Of a stretch of DNA of 20,728 nt, positions 7,087-15,153 are shown one piece after another; the first letter of the stretch is position 1; every line of letters starts with the position of its first letter. The stretch is taken from positions 1-20,728 of the IMG/VR virus record IMGVR_UViG_3300029448_000555, one strand, 5' to 3'. Below the pieces are notes generated by a model. The model worked only from the letters and a program-made list of their open reading frames with translations. It was not told the origin of the DNA and ran no database searches. This stretch comes from a virus. A program made the position numbers and the translations under genes.

Positions 7087-7955
7087 ATCATACCTCTTCC
7101 ATTAAAGTTCATTTGTACATTACCACCTGATGTTTGCCTTTGTTTATCTTCATCATTCAGTTCTTTTATTTCACCATAAAATAATTTATCATACTTTGCA
7201 GCTTGAACATCATCTTGAGTAAAAGCAAATATTTGAGCTAATGCACCATATAATAGTATTCTTTCATTTTCATCTCTAAGCCAATGAGGTACATCGATAC
7301 CTATATAGTTTGCTGTATTTGTTCCAGCACCATCAGCAGCTGCTGTAGCTTCTGTCGCTGTTGCATAAGCCGTTGTTGTATTCCCATTAACAAAATGTAA
7401 TGCTGTTGTACCACCCGTAGTCGTAAGTAAACCAGCAGCATAGTTAAGAACTGTAACCGCATACTTACTATTAAGTGCTGGTAATCGTCTATAATAATAT
7501 ACTTCTATATTAGCAGCTGTTCCAAGATTAGAAAAACCAAAACCTGGACTTACATAAATAATATTTCTTTCTCTTGTAAAGTAATTATTATTAGTATATC
7601 TTTCAGCAAATGGATCAAAGAAAGTTCTTGAATCTAATTTTTCATTAAAGACTCTTATTGTATTATTAGCTGAATCAGTTTCTTTTATAGAAATTATTTC
7701 AACTAAATCTTGTGGTATTTGTAATTCAGTTTTACTTGGACTAATATTAGTTGCAGCAACAGTTGCGTTTGTTAATGCATTATCAGCATTAGTGAAAACA
7801 GCAACATTTTCTAAAGGAGGTACTCTTAAAGTTCTATATGCTTTATCTGCTGCATATTGTAAAGTATCTTGAATAACTGAATCAGATACAACTTCTTCAT
7901 CTCTATTTGACCATTGTCTAACTAATGAAGTTAATTCAGTATATGTTAAAGCCAT
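7083..7955 (-). CDS. SU10-like head-tail adaptor protein (290 aa)
   Basis: Predicted connector protein forming a ring under the portal. The N-terminus MALTYTELTSLVRQWSNRDEE, followed by a helical region (DTLQYAADKAYRTLRVPPLE), matches adaptor proteins of SU10/phiEco32-like podoviruses, which start with a short helical bundle of this form. The middle contains IPQDLVEIISIKETD and FFDPFAERYTNNNYFTRERN, typical of the adaptor family's beta insertion; a Thr/Ala-rich segment (about 185-215) seems to be a variable insertion. The C-terminal helix (RDENERILLYGALAQIFAFTQDD) is well conserved in the family. Strong AGGAGG is five bases before the ATG. It sits between the head genes and the fibre genes, as expected. 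Confidence 0.72.
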   Translation of the reverse strand: MALTYTELTSLVRQWSNRDEEVVSDSVIQDTLQYAADKAYRTLRVPPLENVAVFTNADNALTNATVAATNISPSKTELQIPQDLVEIISIKETDSANNTIRVFNEKLDSRTFFDPFAERYTNNNYFTRERNIIYVSPGFGFSNLGTAANIEVYYYRRLPALNSKYAVTVLNYAAGLLTTTGGTTALHFVNGNTTTAYATATEATAAADGAGTNTANYIGIDVPHWLRDENERILLYGALAQIFAFTQDDVQAAKYDKLFYGEIKELNDEDKQRQTSGGNVQMNFNGRGMI

Positions 7956-7964
7956 TATAACCTC

Positions 7965-8306
7965 CTAAGAATTATACATAAGATGCGGATATTCTGTTTG
8001 TAATATTTTTTTAAACTTTGCTTTCTTATCTATATCTTGCATAAAGGTAGGATCATGTAAATCAATACCATATTTTTCATTAATATCAATTGCTACTATA
8101 TCAGGTATTGTGGCCATTTTTCTATAACCTTTATTTGTAATACCATAGTACTCTTGTTTTTGTTTTTCAAGATTTACATGTTCTTTAAAATGTGTAACAT
8201 CTTGTTCAGCAGACCAGCTACCTGTTTGTAAATCAAAGTTTGCTTTAATATCTTTTTTATTTTCAACAGTACTACTACCAAATTTAAATTCGTATTGTTC
8301 AGACAT
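7965..8306 (-). CDS. Conserved phage protein of unknown function (113 aa)
   Basis: Not assigned to a function. The C-terminal half has a recognisable marine phage pattern: GYRKMATIPDIVAIDINEKYGIDLHDP (about 60-86) and FKKILQTEYPHLM (about 98-110). The N-terminal half is charged and polar with no motif. There is no signal peptide or membrane segment. RBS GAGGA lies seven bases before the ATG. The position between the capsid-related small genes and the adaptor suggests a virion or assembly component, but that is location only. Confidence 0.6.
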   Translation of the reverse strand: MSEQYEFKFGSSTVENKKDIKANFDLQTGSWSAEQDVTHFKEHVNLEKQKQEYYGITNKGYRKMATIPDIVAIDINEKYGIDLHDPTFMQDIDKKAKFKKILQTEYPHLMYNS

Positions 8307-8318
8307 ATCTAATCCTCA

Positions 8319-8540
8319 TTATGTAGCAGGTTCAGTAATTGCTATAAACCTACCTGACTTACCAATATAACCTAATTCATCTCCAGCTGTTGCCGCTGCT
8401 GGATTAGCGTTTGTGGCTACACTTGCAGCATTTGCTGTAAAGTGTGTTAACTTATATCCACCAGTAGTAACTTGTGCTACTCTAAATACTGATCGATCTA
8501 CTGGATATATATTTCCGTTTGCCGCTTTTATAACGTACAT
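8319..8540 (-). CDS. Small protein of unknown function (73 aa)
   Basis: Unrecognised small protein: YVIKAANGNIYPVDRSVF, then an Ala/Asn-rich linker (ANAASVATNANPAAATAG) and a beta-like C-terminus GYIGKSGRFIAITEP. The composition (small residues, few charges) is like capsid-decoration or head-completion proteins, but there is no diagnostic motif. A strong GGAGGG site lies six bases upstream of the ATG. It lies 12 bases before the next gene in the same leftward operon. Confidence 0.5.
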   Translation of the reverse strand: MYVIKAANGNIYPVDRSVFRVAQVTTGGYKLTHFTANAASVATNANPAAATAGDELGYIGKSGRFIAITEPAT

Positions 8541-8558
8541 TGTTCCCTCCGTTATTAA

Positions 8559-8684
8559 CTACTTTTTCTTTTTAGTTTTAGGTTTTACATTAGTCATCTT
8601 TTGACCAGTTTTTTTTGCATGCTCTTTAGCTTTTTTCATTCCTGCTTGTGTATATGCAAAATGTTTGCTTCCTACTTTTGGCAT
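8559..8684 (-). CDS. Very small basic protein 'MPKVGSKHFAYT' type (41 aa)
   Basis: A 41-codon gene that fills the gap between its neighbours. It reads MPKVGSKHFAYTQAGMKKA, then a Lys-rich helix and a poly-Lys end (KPKTKKKK). The opening 'MPKVGxKxFxYTxxGMxxAkxxAkkTG' is a pattern I know from small proteins in marine phage structural regions. The ATG at 8684 has AAGGGG about eight bases upstream and the TAG is at 8559-8561. Highly positive charge suggests nucleic acid or capsid interior binding, which is inference. Its consistent recurrence in phages argues that it is a real gene rather than chance. Confidence 0.66.
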   Translation of the reverse strand: MPKVGSKHFAYTQAGMKKAKEHAKKTGQKMTNVKPKTKKKK

Positions 8685-8688
8685 ATCA

Positions 8689-8991
8689 TTACCCCTTTTT
8701 CTTTGACGCTATAATTTTCTTTTGTAACATTTCTGGTAAGTTTCTTTGCTTGTCTGTAAGCATTTCTCTACCACCCATAATTTCACCACCATGAGCATAG
8801 TACTTACTTTTAATCATACCACCATGTGCTTTAAAAACACCTTGCTCTTTTCCTACTTTAAGCATAATGTCAGCAAATGGATCTTTTATTTTACCAGCTT
8901 TGTTAGCATCTTTAGCAGATTTGCTTAAGCCCTTTTTTAGTTCATTATACATTTTATCGCTATATGTATCACTATATTTTTTGCCAGGCAT
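8689..8991 (-). CDS. Small protein with KAHGG/YYxxGG motif and Lys-rich tail (100 aa)
   Basis: Helical charged N-terminus (DKMYNELKKGLSKSAKDA), then KAHGGMIKSKYYAHGGEIMGG (motif centred at residues 54-74) and a C-terminal MLTDKQRNLPEMLQKKIIASKKK. The motif KAHGG-x-I-x-SKYY-x-x-GG-x-x-x-x-G-R is shared with the C-terminus of the adjacent upstream protein (8991-9356). Small proteins with such Gly-Gly/Tyr motifs are common in marine phage head modules, without known function. The ATG is within a TAATG overlap with the preceding gene and also has GGGAGAGA about four bases upstream. Location right after the major capsid gene hints at a capsid-associated role. Confidence 0.58.
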   Translation of the reverse strand: MPGKKYSDTYSDKMYNELKKGLSKSAKDANKAGKIKDPFADIMLKVGKEQGVFKAHGGMIKSKYYAHGGEIMGGREMLTDKQRNLPEMLQKKIIASKKKG

Positions 8992-9356
8992 TAGTCTCTC
9001 CCTGTAATAACCATACCACCATCTTTGTAGTATTTAGATATTTTTCCACCATGTGCTTTATACTGTTTATTTTTATAATTATTATAAGCAGCTTCCATTG
9101 CAACAGTTGGTGATAAAACCATACCAACACCTTTAGCAATCTTATCTGTCATAGTTGGCTTCTTTGGCATTTTACCAAATGTTTTTGTAAATGCTTTATC
9201 GTAGTGTTCACCATAAGAATAATTTCTTTTATATTTTAAATCTTTCTTTGGTTTAATTGCAAGCATATCTTTAGTTTTATTTTGTCCTTCAATGCCTTGC
9301 TTAGACTTTTTCTTTTTATTAGACTTCTTCTTTGTAGGTGTAATTATAATCGGCAT
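8991..9356 (-). CDS. Basic protein ending in KAHGG/YYxxGG motif (121 aa)
   Basis: N-terminal 30 residues are extremely Lys/Ser rich (PTKKKSNKKKKSKQGIEG). The middle is KDLKYKRNYSYGEHYDKAF and a PKKPTMTDKIAKGVGMVLS segment, weakly hydrophobic but not a clear membrane helix. The last 24 residues contain YKAHGGKISKYYKDGGMVI, the motif also carried by the following gene product. The ATG has GGGAGA six bases upstream. It lies downstream of the capsid terminator, so it may depend on read-through or on a separate promoter. Function unknown; strongly basic, so DNA or acidic scaffold contacts are possible. Confidence 0.56.
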   Translation of the reverse strand: MPIIITPTKKKSNKKKKSKQGIEGQNKTKDMLAIKPKKDLKYKRNYSYGEHYDKAFTKTFGKMPKKPTMTDKIAKGVGMVLSPTVAMEAAYNNYKNKQYKAHGGKISKYYKDGGMVITGRD

Positions 9357-9370
9357 TTCATTCTCCCTGT

Positions 9371-9403
9371 AAAAAAAGGGAAGATTAATTAAAACCTTCC
9401 CTT
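9371..9403 (-). terminator. Rho-independent terminator after the capsid gene
   Basis: On the minus strand an 8-bp perfect stem (AAGGGAAG pairing with CTTCCCTT; plus-strand arms 9396-9403 and 9376-9383) closes a 12-base AT-rich loop and is followed by seven T (the A run at 9371-9377). The hairpin lies eight bases past the capsid stop codon. It is the only strong intrinsic terminator I see in the late block, so it probably enriches capsid mRNA over downstream tail genes by partial termination. Confidence 0.85.
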
Positions 9404-9410
9404 AGATACT

Positions 9411-10589
9411 TTAGTTAAGACCGTAGATTGCTCCACATCCTTTTGGATTTCTTACTTCGAAAGTACACTCTTCGACCATCATACCGACAGTTGAATCACC
9501 TTTCTGCCCTACATCAACCTCTTGTAAAGGTCTTAGGGTAGCAATAGCAAACCACATTGGATCATAGATTAATGCAGCATAGTCTTTCATATTTGGAATA
9601 CCACTACTAGTAAACTTAGTAGACGCATGACCATCACCTAAGATAGAAGCATGGTTATTAGTTAATCCCATAATATAGTTAGGAATAACCATAACATCAC
9701 CAAAGTCAGACATATATACATCAACTGATTGTCTTAGCTGACCAGTAGAACCGATCTCTCTCTTAACACCAGTATCACTAATCATTAAGTCAGAAAAATC
9801 CCTTCTTAATTTTGGTGATAACATGATCTTAGAAGCCTTACCTCCTTCTTCATATATCTTTTGCATAACCTGATCTATATCAGTTAATGCTAAAGATCCT
9901 CTAGTAGGAGCAGCTGAAGAAGATGCATTTACGCTAGCTCTTGGTATTGCTGTACCATTATTATCAGTACCTGCACCAGTAGTAGCTTGAGAAGGAGCTT
10001 CCCATTGACCTACATAATTACAAGTTGCTGTACCATTAATAAATGCCTGGTATCCACCAGCTGATCTTGCAGTATTACCCTGCGCACCTAAAGCAGCTGA
10101 AATATTATAAGAATGAATCATATCAAATTCTAAGTCACGTCTCATTTCTGTACCACGTTTCTTAAGTTGATAAGCATACTCATCAGCTACACCGGCTTGA
10201 TCAACAGCTTGTCTTGTACCAGAAACAGCAAGAGTCTTACCATTAATCTGAGTATAGTTTCCAAGTCTAGTTCTAGTTGGTCCGGATAAACCAAACTTTG
10301 CACCAACTGCTGGACTTAAAGATAAAGCCGAACTTGCAGGTTCAGCATAATCTTGACCCTCAGCAATTCTTGAATCGCCTGGAGTATCTAGTTCATCAGT
10401 TTGCCATTCATGATAAATAGCAGTTGCTTTTGATTTTCCAATGTCAGAAATAAAAGGAGTTTCATCTCTTGTTATCATTGTAATAAAATTTGCGAGATCT
10501 TCTCTTTGAGAGACAGTCTCATTAGTGCTAGTTCCACGAGCTGGACCACCTGGTCCTTCTACGTGACGCACTCCAATAGTAGTAGTCAT
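9411..10589 (-). CDS. Major capsid protein, SU10/DUF5309-like (392 aa)
   Basis: Forms the icosahedral or prolate shell, HK97-type fold by family. The start ATG at 10589 is chosen because GGAGGG lies five bases upstream; an in-frame TTG at 10601 would place that Shine-Dalgarno inside the coding region. Landmarks: VSQREDLANFITMITRDETPFIS (about 25-47), HEWQTDELDTPGD (about 57-69), the KKRGTEMRRDLEFDMIHS helix (about 140-157) and the C-terminal FAIATLRPLQEVDVGQKGDS and FEVRNPKGCGAIYGL. These match the capsid family of SU10/phiEco32-like phages. It sits immediately after an acidic scaffold gene, the classic order. Two Cys occur, one near the C-terminus. Confidence 0.9.
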   Translation of the reverse strand: MTTTIGVRHVEGPGGPARGTSTNETVSQREDLANFITMITRDETPFISDIGKSKATAIYHEWQTDELDTPGDSRIAEGQDYAEPASSALSLSPAVGAKFGLSGPTRTRLGNYTQINGKTLAVSGTRQAVDQAGVADEYAYQLKKRGTEMRRDLEFDMIHSYNISAALGAQGNTARSAGGYQAFINGTATCNYVGQWEAPSQATTGAGTDNNGTAIPRASVNASSSAAPTRGSLALTDIDQVMQKIYEEGGKASKIMLSPKLRRDFSDLMISDTGVKREIGSTGQLRQSVDVYMSDFGDVMVIPNYIMGLTNNHASILGDGHASTKFTSSGIPNMKDYAALIYDPMWFAIATLRPLQEVDVGQKGDSTVGMMVEECTFEVRNPKGCGAIYGLN

Positions 10590-10615
10590 ATAACCCTCCA
10601 AAGGTTCCTATAAGT

Positions 10616-11722
10616 TTACATTTTACTTAGGGATCTTTGAGCTAGAGTTTTTAGAAAAGCGTCTTGATCAGATTGTGATGAATCTGCTTTTAAAGCACGA
10701 GTTCGTAAATCATTTGCTTTCTGAACTTTTTTTTCAGATGGTGATTTACTTTTTCTTATAGGTACACGTTTAGTAGAAACTGCTTTTCTTTTTGCAGATC
10801 CTTTTGTTACACCTTGCTTTAACTTACGATAATCATCAACAAACTTAACAATACTTGGATCAACGATTACATCAATGACTTCAGCTTTAACACCTTCATC
10901 AATAGCAAATTGTCTTATTGATTTTGCAGTATCATCACTGTAGTCCGGAATAAAATCAGAAATTGTTTTATTAAAATTATCAACTTGCTTTTGCCAACCT
11001 TCTTTAAATTGGTTATCTGCATTTTCTTTAATCTCTTTTAAAACAGTTTCTCTTTTATTACGTGCTTTCCAATAAGCTTCTTGTGCTTGCTCACGTTCAT
11101 CTTTAAGTTCATTAATCTTATATGCATCATTATCTTTTCTTGCTTCAGTAATTTTAGCTTCAATATCATGATACACTTTAGCATGCGCTTGCTCTTCTGA
11201 ATATAATATATTAGCCGACGCAGATCCCAACTGCTGTATGTCTTCTAGTTTTTTATTATATTCTTCCTCTAGGTTTTTTCTTTGATCACCTAGTTCTCGA
11301 CCCTTTTTTGAAAGAGATTGTTCAGTAGAGTAACCTTTAATAAGATCACTAAAAGAAACATCAGTATTTTTACCATCAATTTTAATGGATACTTTTGCAT
11401 CTAAATCTAAGTCTTCAGTTGTATAAACATCAGTTTGGGTAGCGACTTCTTCAGTGGCATCCTCTTCTGTTGCTTCTACTTCTTCTTCATTAGTTTCTTC
11501 TTCAACTTCTTCGCTTTCGGATTCTTCAGTAACCTCTGGGTCTTCTGGTACTGTTTCTTCCGGGTCTAACTCAGGAACTTGCTCTTTGGGTAGAGATTCG
11601 TCGCTCTTCAACAATGGTGAATTACGCATAATGTCAGCCAGCATTTTCTCTTCTGTTTGACCACCGGGAGCTATAGAGTCATCCGATTGGGTAGAGTCTA
11701 TTGTTGCTTCGGTACTATTCAT
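10616..11722 (-). CDS. Capsid scaffold protein (368 aa)
   Basis: Directs capsid assembly and is then lost or cleaved (known family role; inferred from order and composition). Residues 41-95 are extremely acidic (TEESESEEVEEETNEEEVEA). A short ordered domain follows (VSIKIDGKNTDVSFSDLIKG, about 111-130, ending in KKGRELGDQRK). Residues 140-240 are a long charged coiled coil. The C-terminal part from about 300 is strongly basic (SAKRKAVSTKRVPIRKSKSP), the usual capsid-binding end of scaffolds. The gene lies directly before the major capsid gene with a 26-base gap. GGAGGT is eight bases before the ATG, which overlaps the preceding gene by eight bases. Confidence 0.82.
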   Translation of the reverse strand: MNSTEATIDSTQSDDSIAPGGQTEEKMLADIMRNSPLLKSDESLPKEQVPELDPEETVPEDPEVTEESESEEVEEETNEEEVEATEEDATEEVATQTDVYTTEDLDLDAKVSIKIDGKNTDVSFSDLIKGYSTEQSLSKKGRELGDQRKNLEEEYNKKLEDIQQLGSASANILYSEEQAHAKVYHDIEAKITEARKDNDAYKINELKDEREQAQEAYWKARNKRETVLKEIKENADNQFKEGWQKQVDNFNKTISDFIPDYSDDTAKSIRQFAIDEGVKAEVIDVIVDPSIVKFVDDYRKLKQGVTKGSAKRKAVSTKRVPIRKSKSPSEKKVQKANDLRTRALKADSSQSDQDAFLKTLAQRSLSKM

Positions 11723-11912
11723 TAGTGCTTACCTCCGTTTTAGATGTAGGCTTTTTAGAATTCTTTTCATATATTTCTTTTAATTTAAATAAGTTAATAA
11801 GTGTCTGAGCATTAACTTTTGTTTTGCCTGGACTTCTACTAGAATCATATTCTAATACATTAATCATTTCATTAATATTTGTTAATAACTTATCGTTTTC
11901 AATTAGTCTCAT
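11715..11912 (-). CDS. Small unknown phage protein (65 aa)
   Basis: Unrecognised. MRLIENDKLLTNINEMINVL forms a probable amphipathic helix; residues 35-55 (NAQTLINLFKLKEIYEK) form a second. The tail is polar. A two-helix protein of this size between a head gene and the scaffold is common in phages, without clear role. RBS AGAGG lies about nine bases before the ATG. It overlaps the previous gene by 14 bases and the scaffold by 8, in a compact head operon. Confidence 0.55.
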   Translation of the reverse strand: MRLIENDKLLTNINEMINVLEYDSSRSPGKTKVNAQTLINLFKLKEIYEKNSKKPTSKTEVSTNE

Positions 11913-12243
11913 TTACGTTGTCCTCTTTTAAGTATGGTACATTTTTACCATAAGTTTCAAATTGAATCATTTTTTCTTTTACACTTCCTAAAGCCATAGC
12001 TGTGGAGTATAAAAATTCTCTAGACTTAGTTTCGTGAGATTCAGTTTTTAACCACTCACCAAATAAATCTACTAATACTTCACCATAAACTTCATCAAAA
12101 AATTCATCTCTTTCTTTTGCAGCGAAGTGCCCTTTAACATGAGCACGCCGCGCTAATTCTTCGGGATGTATTTTATGATTGCCATAGGATTTAGCATTAC
12201 CTAGCTTCGTCTCAGCTACCTTCTTGTATTTTTCCTTAATCAT
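11899..12243 (-). CDS. Conserved phage head-module protein of unknown function (114 aa)
   Basis: Contains KLGNAKSYGNHKIHPEELA (about 13-31), a FFDEVYGEVLVDLFGEWLKT helix (about 48-67) and KSREFLYSTAMALGSVKEKM (about 73-92). I recognise the 'KsREfLYxxxmxLGSVKe' pattern from marine phage genes that lie between portal and scaffold; no function is established to my knowledge. No strong Shine-Dalgarno is visible before the ATG, only AT-rich sequence, so the start is less certain. All-helical composition. A role in head assembly is inference from position. Confidence 0.6.
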   Translation of the reverse strand: MIKEKYKKVAETKLGNAKSYGNHKIHPEELARRAHVKGHFAAKERDEFFDEVYGEVLVDLFGEWLKTESHETKSREFLYSTAMALGSVKEKMIQFETYGKNVPYLKEDNVNETN

Positions 12244-12258
12244 ATTATAATACTTTAT

Positions 12259-12564
12259 TTATGCACTAGCTAAAGTGACATAAACAATCTCTGCATTTTG
12301 TGCAGCAGTACCATGTGCAGTACTAACACTTGTTAAAGTTTGAGCACCATTATTAAGTCCAGTAATTCTTGCAAAACTTTTTTCTGCAAGTTTTAAACCA
12401 GATTGTACTACCGTACCTGCTGTTGCTACATTATATGTAATTGGTGAATCAGTATCGTTACATACCATAATAACACCTGCACCTGAGCCAGCAGCAGTAG
12501 TAATAGTACCTGATTGAGTACCACCTACACCGGCATTTGTCATTGTTACTGTTCCTACAGCCAT
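12259..12564 (-). CDS. Possible capsid decoration/head structural protein (101 aa)
   Basis: A Gly/Thr/Ala/Ser-rich beta protein with few charges: GTVTMTNAGVGGTQSGTITT, ICNDT-like segment VMVCNDTDSPITYNVATAGT (about 32-51) and IVYVTLASA at the end. This composition is typical of head decoration or small fibre proteins, but no family motif is certain. GGGAG lies eight bases before the ATG. It is flanked by Hsp20 and small head genes, supporting a head role. The alternative is a minor virion protein of another kind. Confidence 0.5.
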   Translation of the reverse strand: MAVGTVTMTNAGVGGTQSGTITTAAGSGAGVIMVCNDTDSPITYNVATAGTVVQSGLKLAEKSFARITGLNNGAQTLTSVSTAHGTAAQNAEIVYVTLASA

Positions 12565-12575
12565 AATCTTTCTCC

Positions 12576-12980
12576 CTAATTAATTTTAATTACTCTAGGT
12601 TTCTTTTCGTCTGGAATAATTTTTTCCAGATTAATTGTTAGCATACCATTATTTAATGATGCTTTTTTAACTTCAACATCATCAGCTAATGTAAATACTC
12701 TATTAAATTTTCTATAAGCAATACCTTTATATAAAGCATCATCCTCATTTTTATTTTCTTTAATAGATTTTATAGAGAGCTCACCATCAGCAACTTTAAT
12801 TTCTATATCATCTTTACCAAAACCGGCTAAAGCAATTTCAATAGTAAAATTATAATCACCATCTTTTTTAATATTATAAGGTGGGTATCCACCAGTAGGA
12901 ATATTAAAGTCTCTATTTAACATATCAAACATACGATCAAAGCCTATCGTATAAGGCATAAGTTGGTCTATATTAACCAT
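12576..12980 (-). CDS. hsp20: Small heat-shock protein Hsp20 (IbpA-like, 134 aa)
   Basis: ATP-independent holdase chaperone. The alpha-crystallin domain spans about residues 31-120: GYPPYNIKKDGDYNFTIEIA, then LAGFGKDDIEIKVADGELSI, a Tyr-Lys-Gly-Ile-Ala-Tyr-Arg-Lys-Phe strand (84-92) and the diagnostic A-x-x-x-NG-x-L (ASLNNGMLTINL, 107-118), followed by a short IKI-type C-terminal anchor. The tandem 'GYPPYNI...Y.I.iAlAGF' is specific to the IbpA branch. Phage Hsp20 genes are well known in T4-like marine phages; here the gene sits in the head module of a podovirus-type genome, eight bases overlapping the portal stop. It probably assists capsid or portal folding, which is inference. Confidence 0.93.
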   Translation of the reverse strand: MVNIDQLMPYTIGFDRMFDMLNRDFNIPTGGYPPYNIKKDGDYNFTIEIALAGFGKDDIEIKVADGELSIKSIKENKNEDDALYKGIAYRKFNRVFTLADDVEVKKASLNNGMLTINLEKIIPDEKKPRVIKIN

Positions 12981-15153
12981 TAGGTTCTCCTTTTAAAGCG
13001 AGATCATTTGAGCCTTGTTGTAACAGCTCTTTTGCCATTTGTAATATTTCACCATATTGTGGATGCGGTTGTAATTGTGCACCCTTGTCGGTGGCCTTAA
13101 TATTAAGGTCTGCCCATTCTTGAAAATGCCTATCAATAGACACAGCTAATTGTTTTGCATTATCGTCAAATGTATTCTTTGTTTGTGCATTAGTAAAAGC
13201 AACATTGGCTTCCGCTAACGCGGCATCAGCCATAGCTTTTCTTTGGTCTGCTTGTTTCTTTCCTTGGGCTGCTTGAGATTGTTCTTGTAAAACTTGAACA
13301 GCTTTTTGTTTAAATTCATCTGTTGTGTAATCTTCAAGAAAATCATTACTATCAATATTCATTGCTTCTATTAATTTAGTTGCTAATACGGCAGGAGCTT
13401 CAGGTTTAATAACCATACCTGCGCCTTGTGAATTTAATGCTGGTAATATTTCTTTACCAATTCTAGTTAGTTTTCCGATTCTGTTTGAATTTGAATTTTC
13501 CCCAATGTCTAATAAAATTTCCACATCCATCTTCGATGGAAGTGCAGACATATCAATAGTATCATATATACCTTCAAGATTATAAGATATTTTTCCTTTC
13601 ATATTTTTATACATTGTTTCATAAATGCCGGCAGCTAATTTTTTAAAGCCCGTCTCAGAAAATCTTCTAGCAATATGTTGTATTCTTTTTTGCGCTGCAC
13701 TTTGAACAGCTCCTAGCTTTTGTTCAGAGTTGCCAGAAACATACAATGTGTCATTTAAACCTTGAGCAGCTTTAGACATACCCGTTGCCTGTTCTTTTAT
13801 TAATTGTAAATGTTCTAATAAAGGAACTGTACTTGTAGAAATTGTTTCAGGTGCTAATGCACTTACTGCACCATTTGGATTTCCATTAGTTGGTATAATT
13901 TGTTTAGGTTTCATATTTTGTAATGCACTAAAATCTACGACATTTGGATCAGCAAGCTTTGGTGCATAGTTTGTTAAATATGTATTCTCTATAAAACCTC
14001 TTAAAATTGCAGTACTAGCTAATGTACTACTACGTGTAAAGTCAGCCATTGATAAACCAAAGAATTCATGAGGTATATCAATAGGTACAATAGAAGCTAA
14101 AGGAATAGAATCAATATCATCTTCAGCTAATATATAACTACCAACGGTAATAAGATGTTTTAGTTCAGCAATACCATCACCATCTCTATCTACATTAACC
14201 CAACATTCTGTAACTGTTAATGCTCTGTTTGCTTCTAATGGACTTTCTTCATGAGTTAAAGCGCTATCATGATATTCTTGTCCTGTAATTAATTTACGTG
14301 CAGCAACATCTTCAGAGTATGTTGCTACAGACATTGCACTGCCTTCACCTAATTCATCAAAGTCAATTTCTTCTGCAGCTTCTGGATAATGCATTCTTAT
14401 TTCAGAACGAGTCATTTCAGTTTGTATTCCAACAAAAGAAGCATCATATATTGATGTAGCTTCTCGTGAAATACGAAAATTTTCTGGTGGAACTAATTCA
14501 ATTTTAACTTTTGATTTATCTAATTTTTTTCTTACTCTAACATTAATATATACTAATTCTGCATCAGGTCCTGCACTTGATAATGGATCTGCATCACTAA
14601 AAGTATTTTCAAATTCTAAGTCACCAACAATTTCTATATTATCATCTGCAAGTAATTCATCTAATTTAGATTGTGAAATACTTTCAAACTCTTCAAAAAC
14701 ATATTGTGTATCTTCAACATAATACCAGCGACAAATAGCATTCTTCCATAATAACGCACACTTAATCCATTGCTGCATTAGTTCCCAACCATTATTCTTT
14801 TTAAATAAACAATAGTTAACTAGAGCTGATGCATCTTTTGCAGCTTTAAATGAGCCAGGTGTTTCATCATAAGGAACAAACCTAGCTAATCGGCTATTTG
14901 ACAAAAACAAATCGGATATAACAGCAGTATATGCTTCAATAACTTCAGTAGTTGACGTATCAACAATCGTACTAACACCTTGTGGTGATAAGTGATAGTT
15001 TGCTAATCCTGCATATTCATATGTAGATTTTAATCTTTCTCTTGCTAAATCAGTTGCATTTAGCCAATCACCAGAGGAATTATAAATACCACTTTCAATT
15101 AGTTGAAAAAGTTGTTCATCAGTTACTGCTTCTTTATATCCTGCGGAGGCCAT
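12973..15153 (-). CDS. Portal protein, SU10/P22-like (726 aa)
   Basis: Dodecameric DNA channel at one capsid vertex and docking point for the terminase. The length fits the long P22/SU10-type portals (about 700 aa). Landmarks: an N-terminal helical wing with IVDTSTTEVIEAYTAVISDL (about 63-82), WIKCALLWKNAICRWYY (about 129-145), VPPENFRIS (about 221-229), NVDRDGDGIAELKHLIT (about 320-336, a Ca-binding-like DxDxDG loop) and IPHEFFGLSMAD, common in these portals. The clip/stem region is followed by a C-terminal Ala/Gln-rich coiled coil (QAAQGKKQADQRKAMADAAL, about 630-650), a possible barrel. GGGGGT lies seven bases before the ATG. Confidence 0.88.
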   Translation of the reverse strand: MASAGYKEAVTDEQLFQLIESGIYNSSGDWLNATDLARERLKSTYEYAGLANYHLSPQGVSTIVDTSTTEVIEAYTAVISDLFLSNSRLARFVPYDETPGSFKAAKDASALVNYCLFKKNNGWELMQQWIKCALLWKNAICRWYYVEDTQYVFEEFESISQSKLDELLADDNIEIVGDLEFENTFSDADPLSSAGPDAELVYINVRVRKKLDKSKVKIELVPPENFRISREATSIYDASFVGIQTEMTRSEIRMHYPEAAEEIDFDELGEGSAMSVATYSEDVAARKLITGQEYHDSALTHEESPLEANRALTVTECWVNVDRDGDGIAELKHLITVGSYILAEDDIDSIPLASIVPIDIPHEFFGLSMADFTRSSTLASTAILRGFIENTYLTNYAPKLADPNVVDFSALQNMKPKQIIPTNGNPNGAVSALAPETISTSTVPLLEHLQLIKEQATGMSKAAQGLNDTLYVSGNSEQKLGAVQSAAQKRIQHIARRFSETGFKKLAAGIYETMYKNMKGKISYNLEGIYDTIDMSALPSKMDVEILLDIGENSNSNRIGKLTRIGKEILPALNSQGAGMVIKPEAPAVLATKLIEAMNIDSNDFLEDYTTDEFKQKAVQVLQEQSQAAQGKKQADQRKAMADAALAEANVAFTNAQTKNTFDDNAKQLAVSIDRHFQEWADLNIKATDKGAQLQPHPQYGEILQMAKELLQQGSNDLALKGEPNG

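Noticed and set aside
10590-10601. TTG start four codons upstream of the capsid ATG
   Set aside because: The GGAGGG ribosome binding site would fall inside the coding region; the ATG at 10589 is correctly spaced to it.
11454-11660. Plus-strand Ser-rich frame
   Set aside because: It is the antisense of the acidic repeat of the scaffold gene (Glu codons read as Ser), so a composition artefact.
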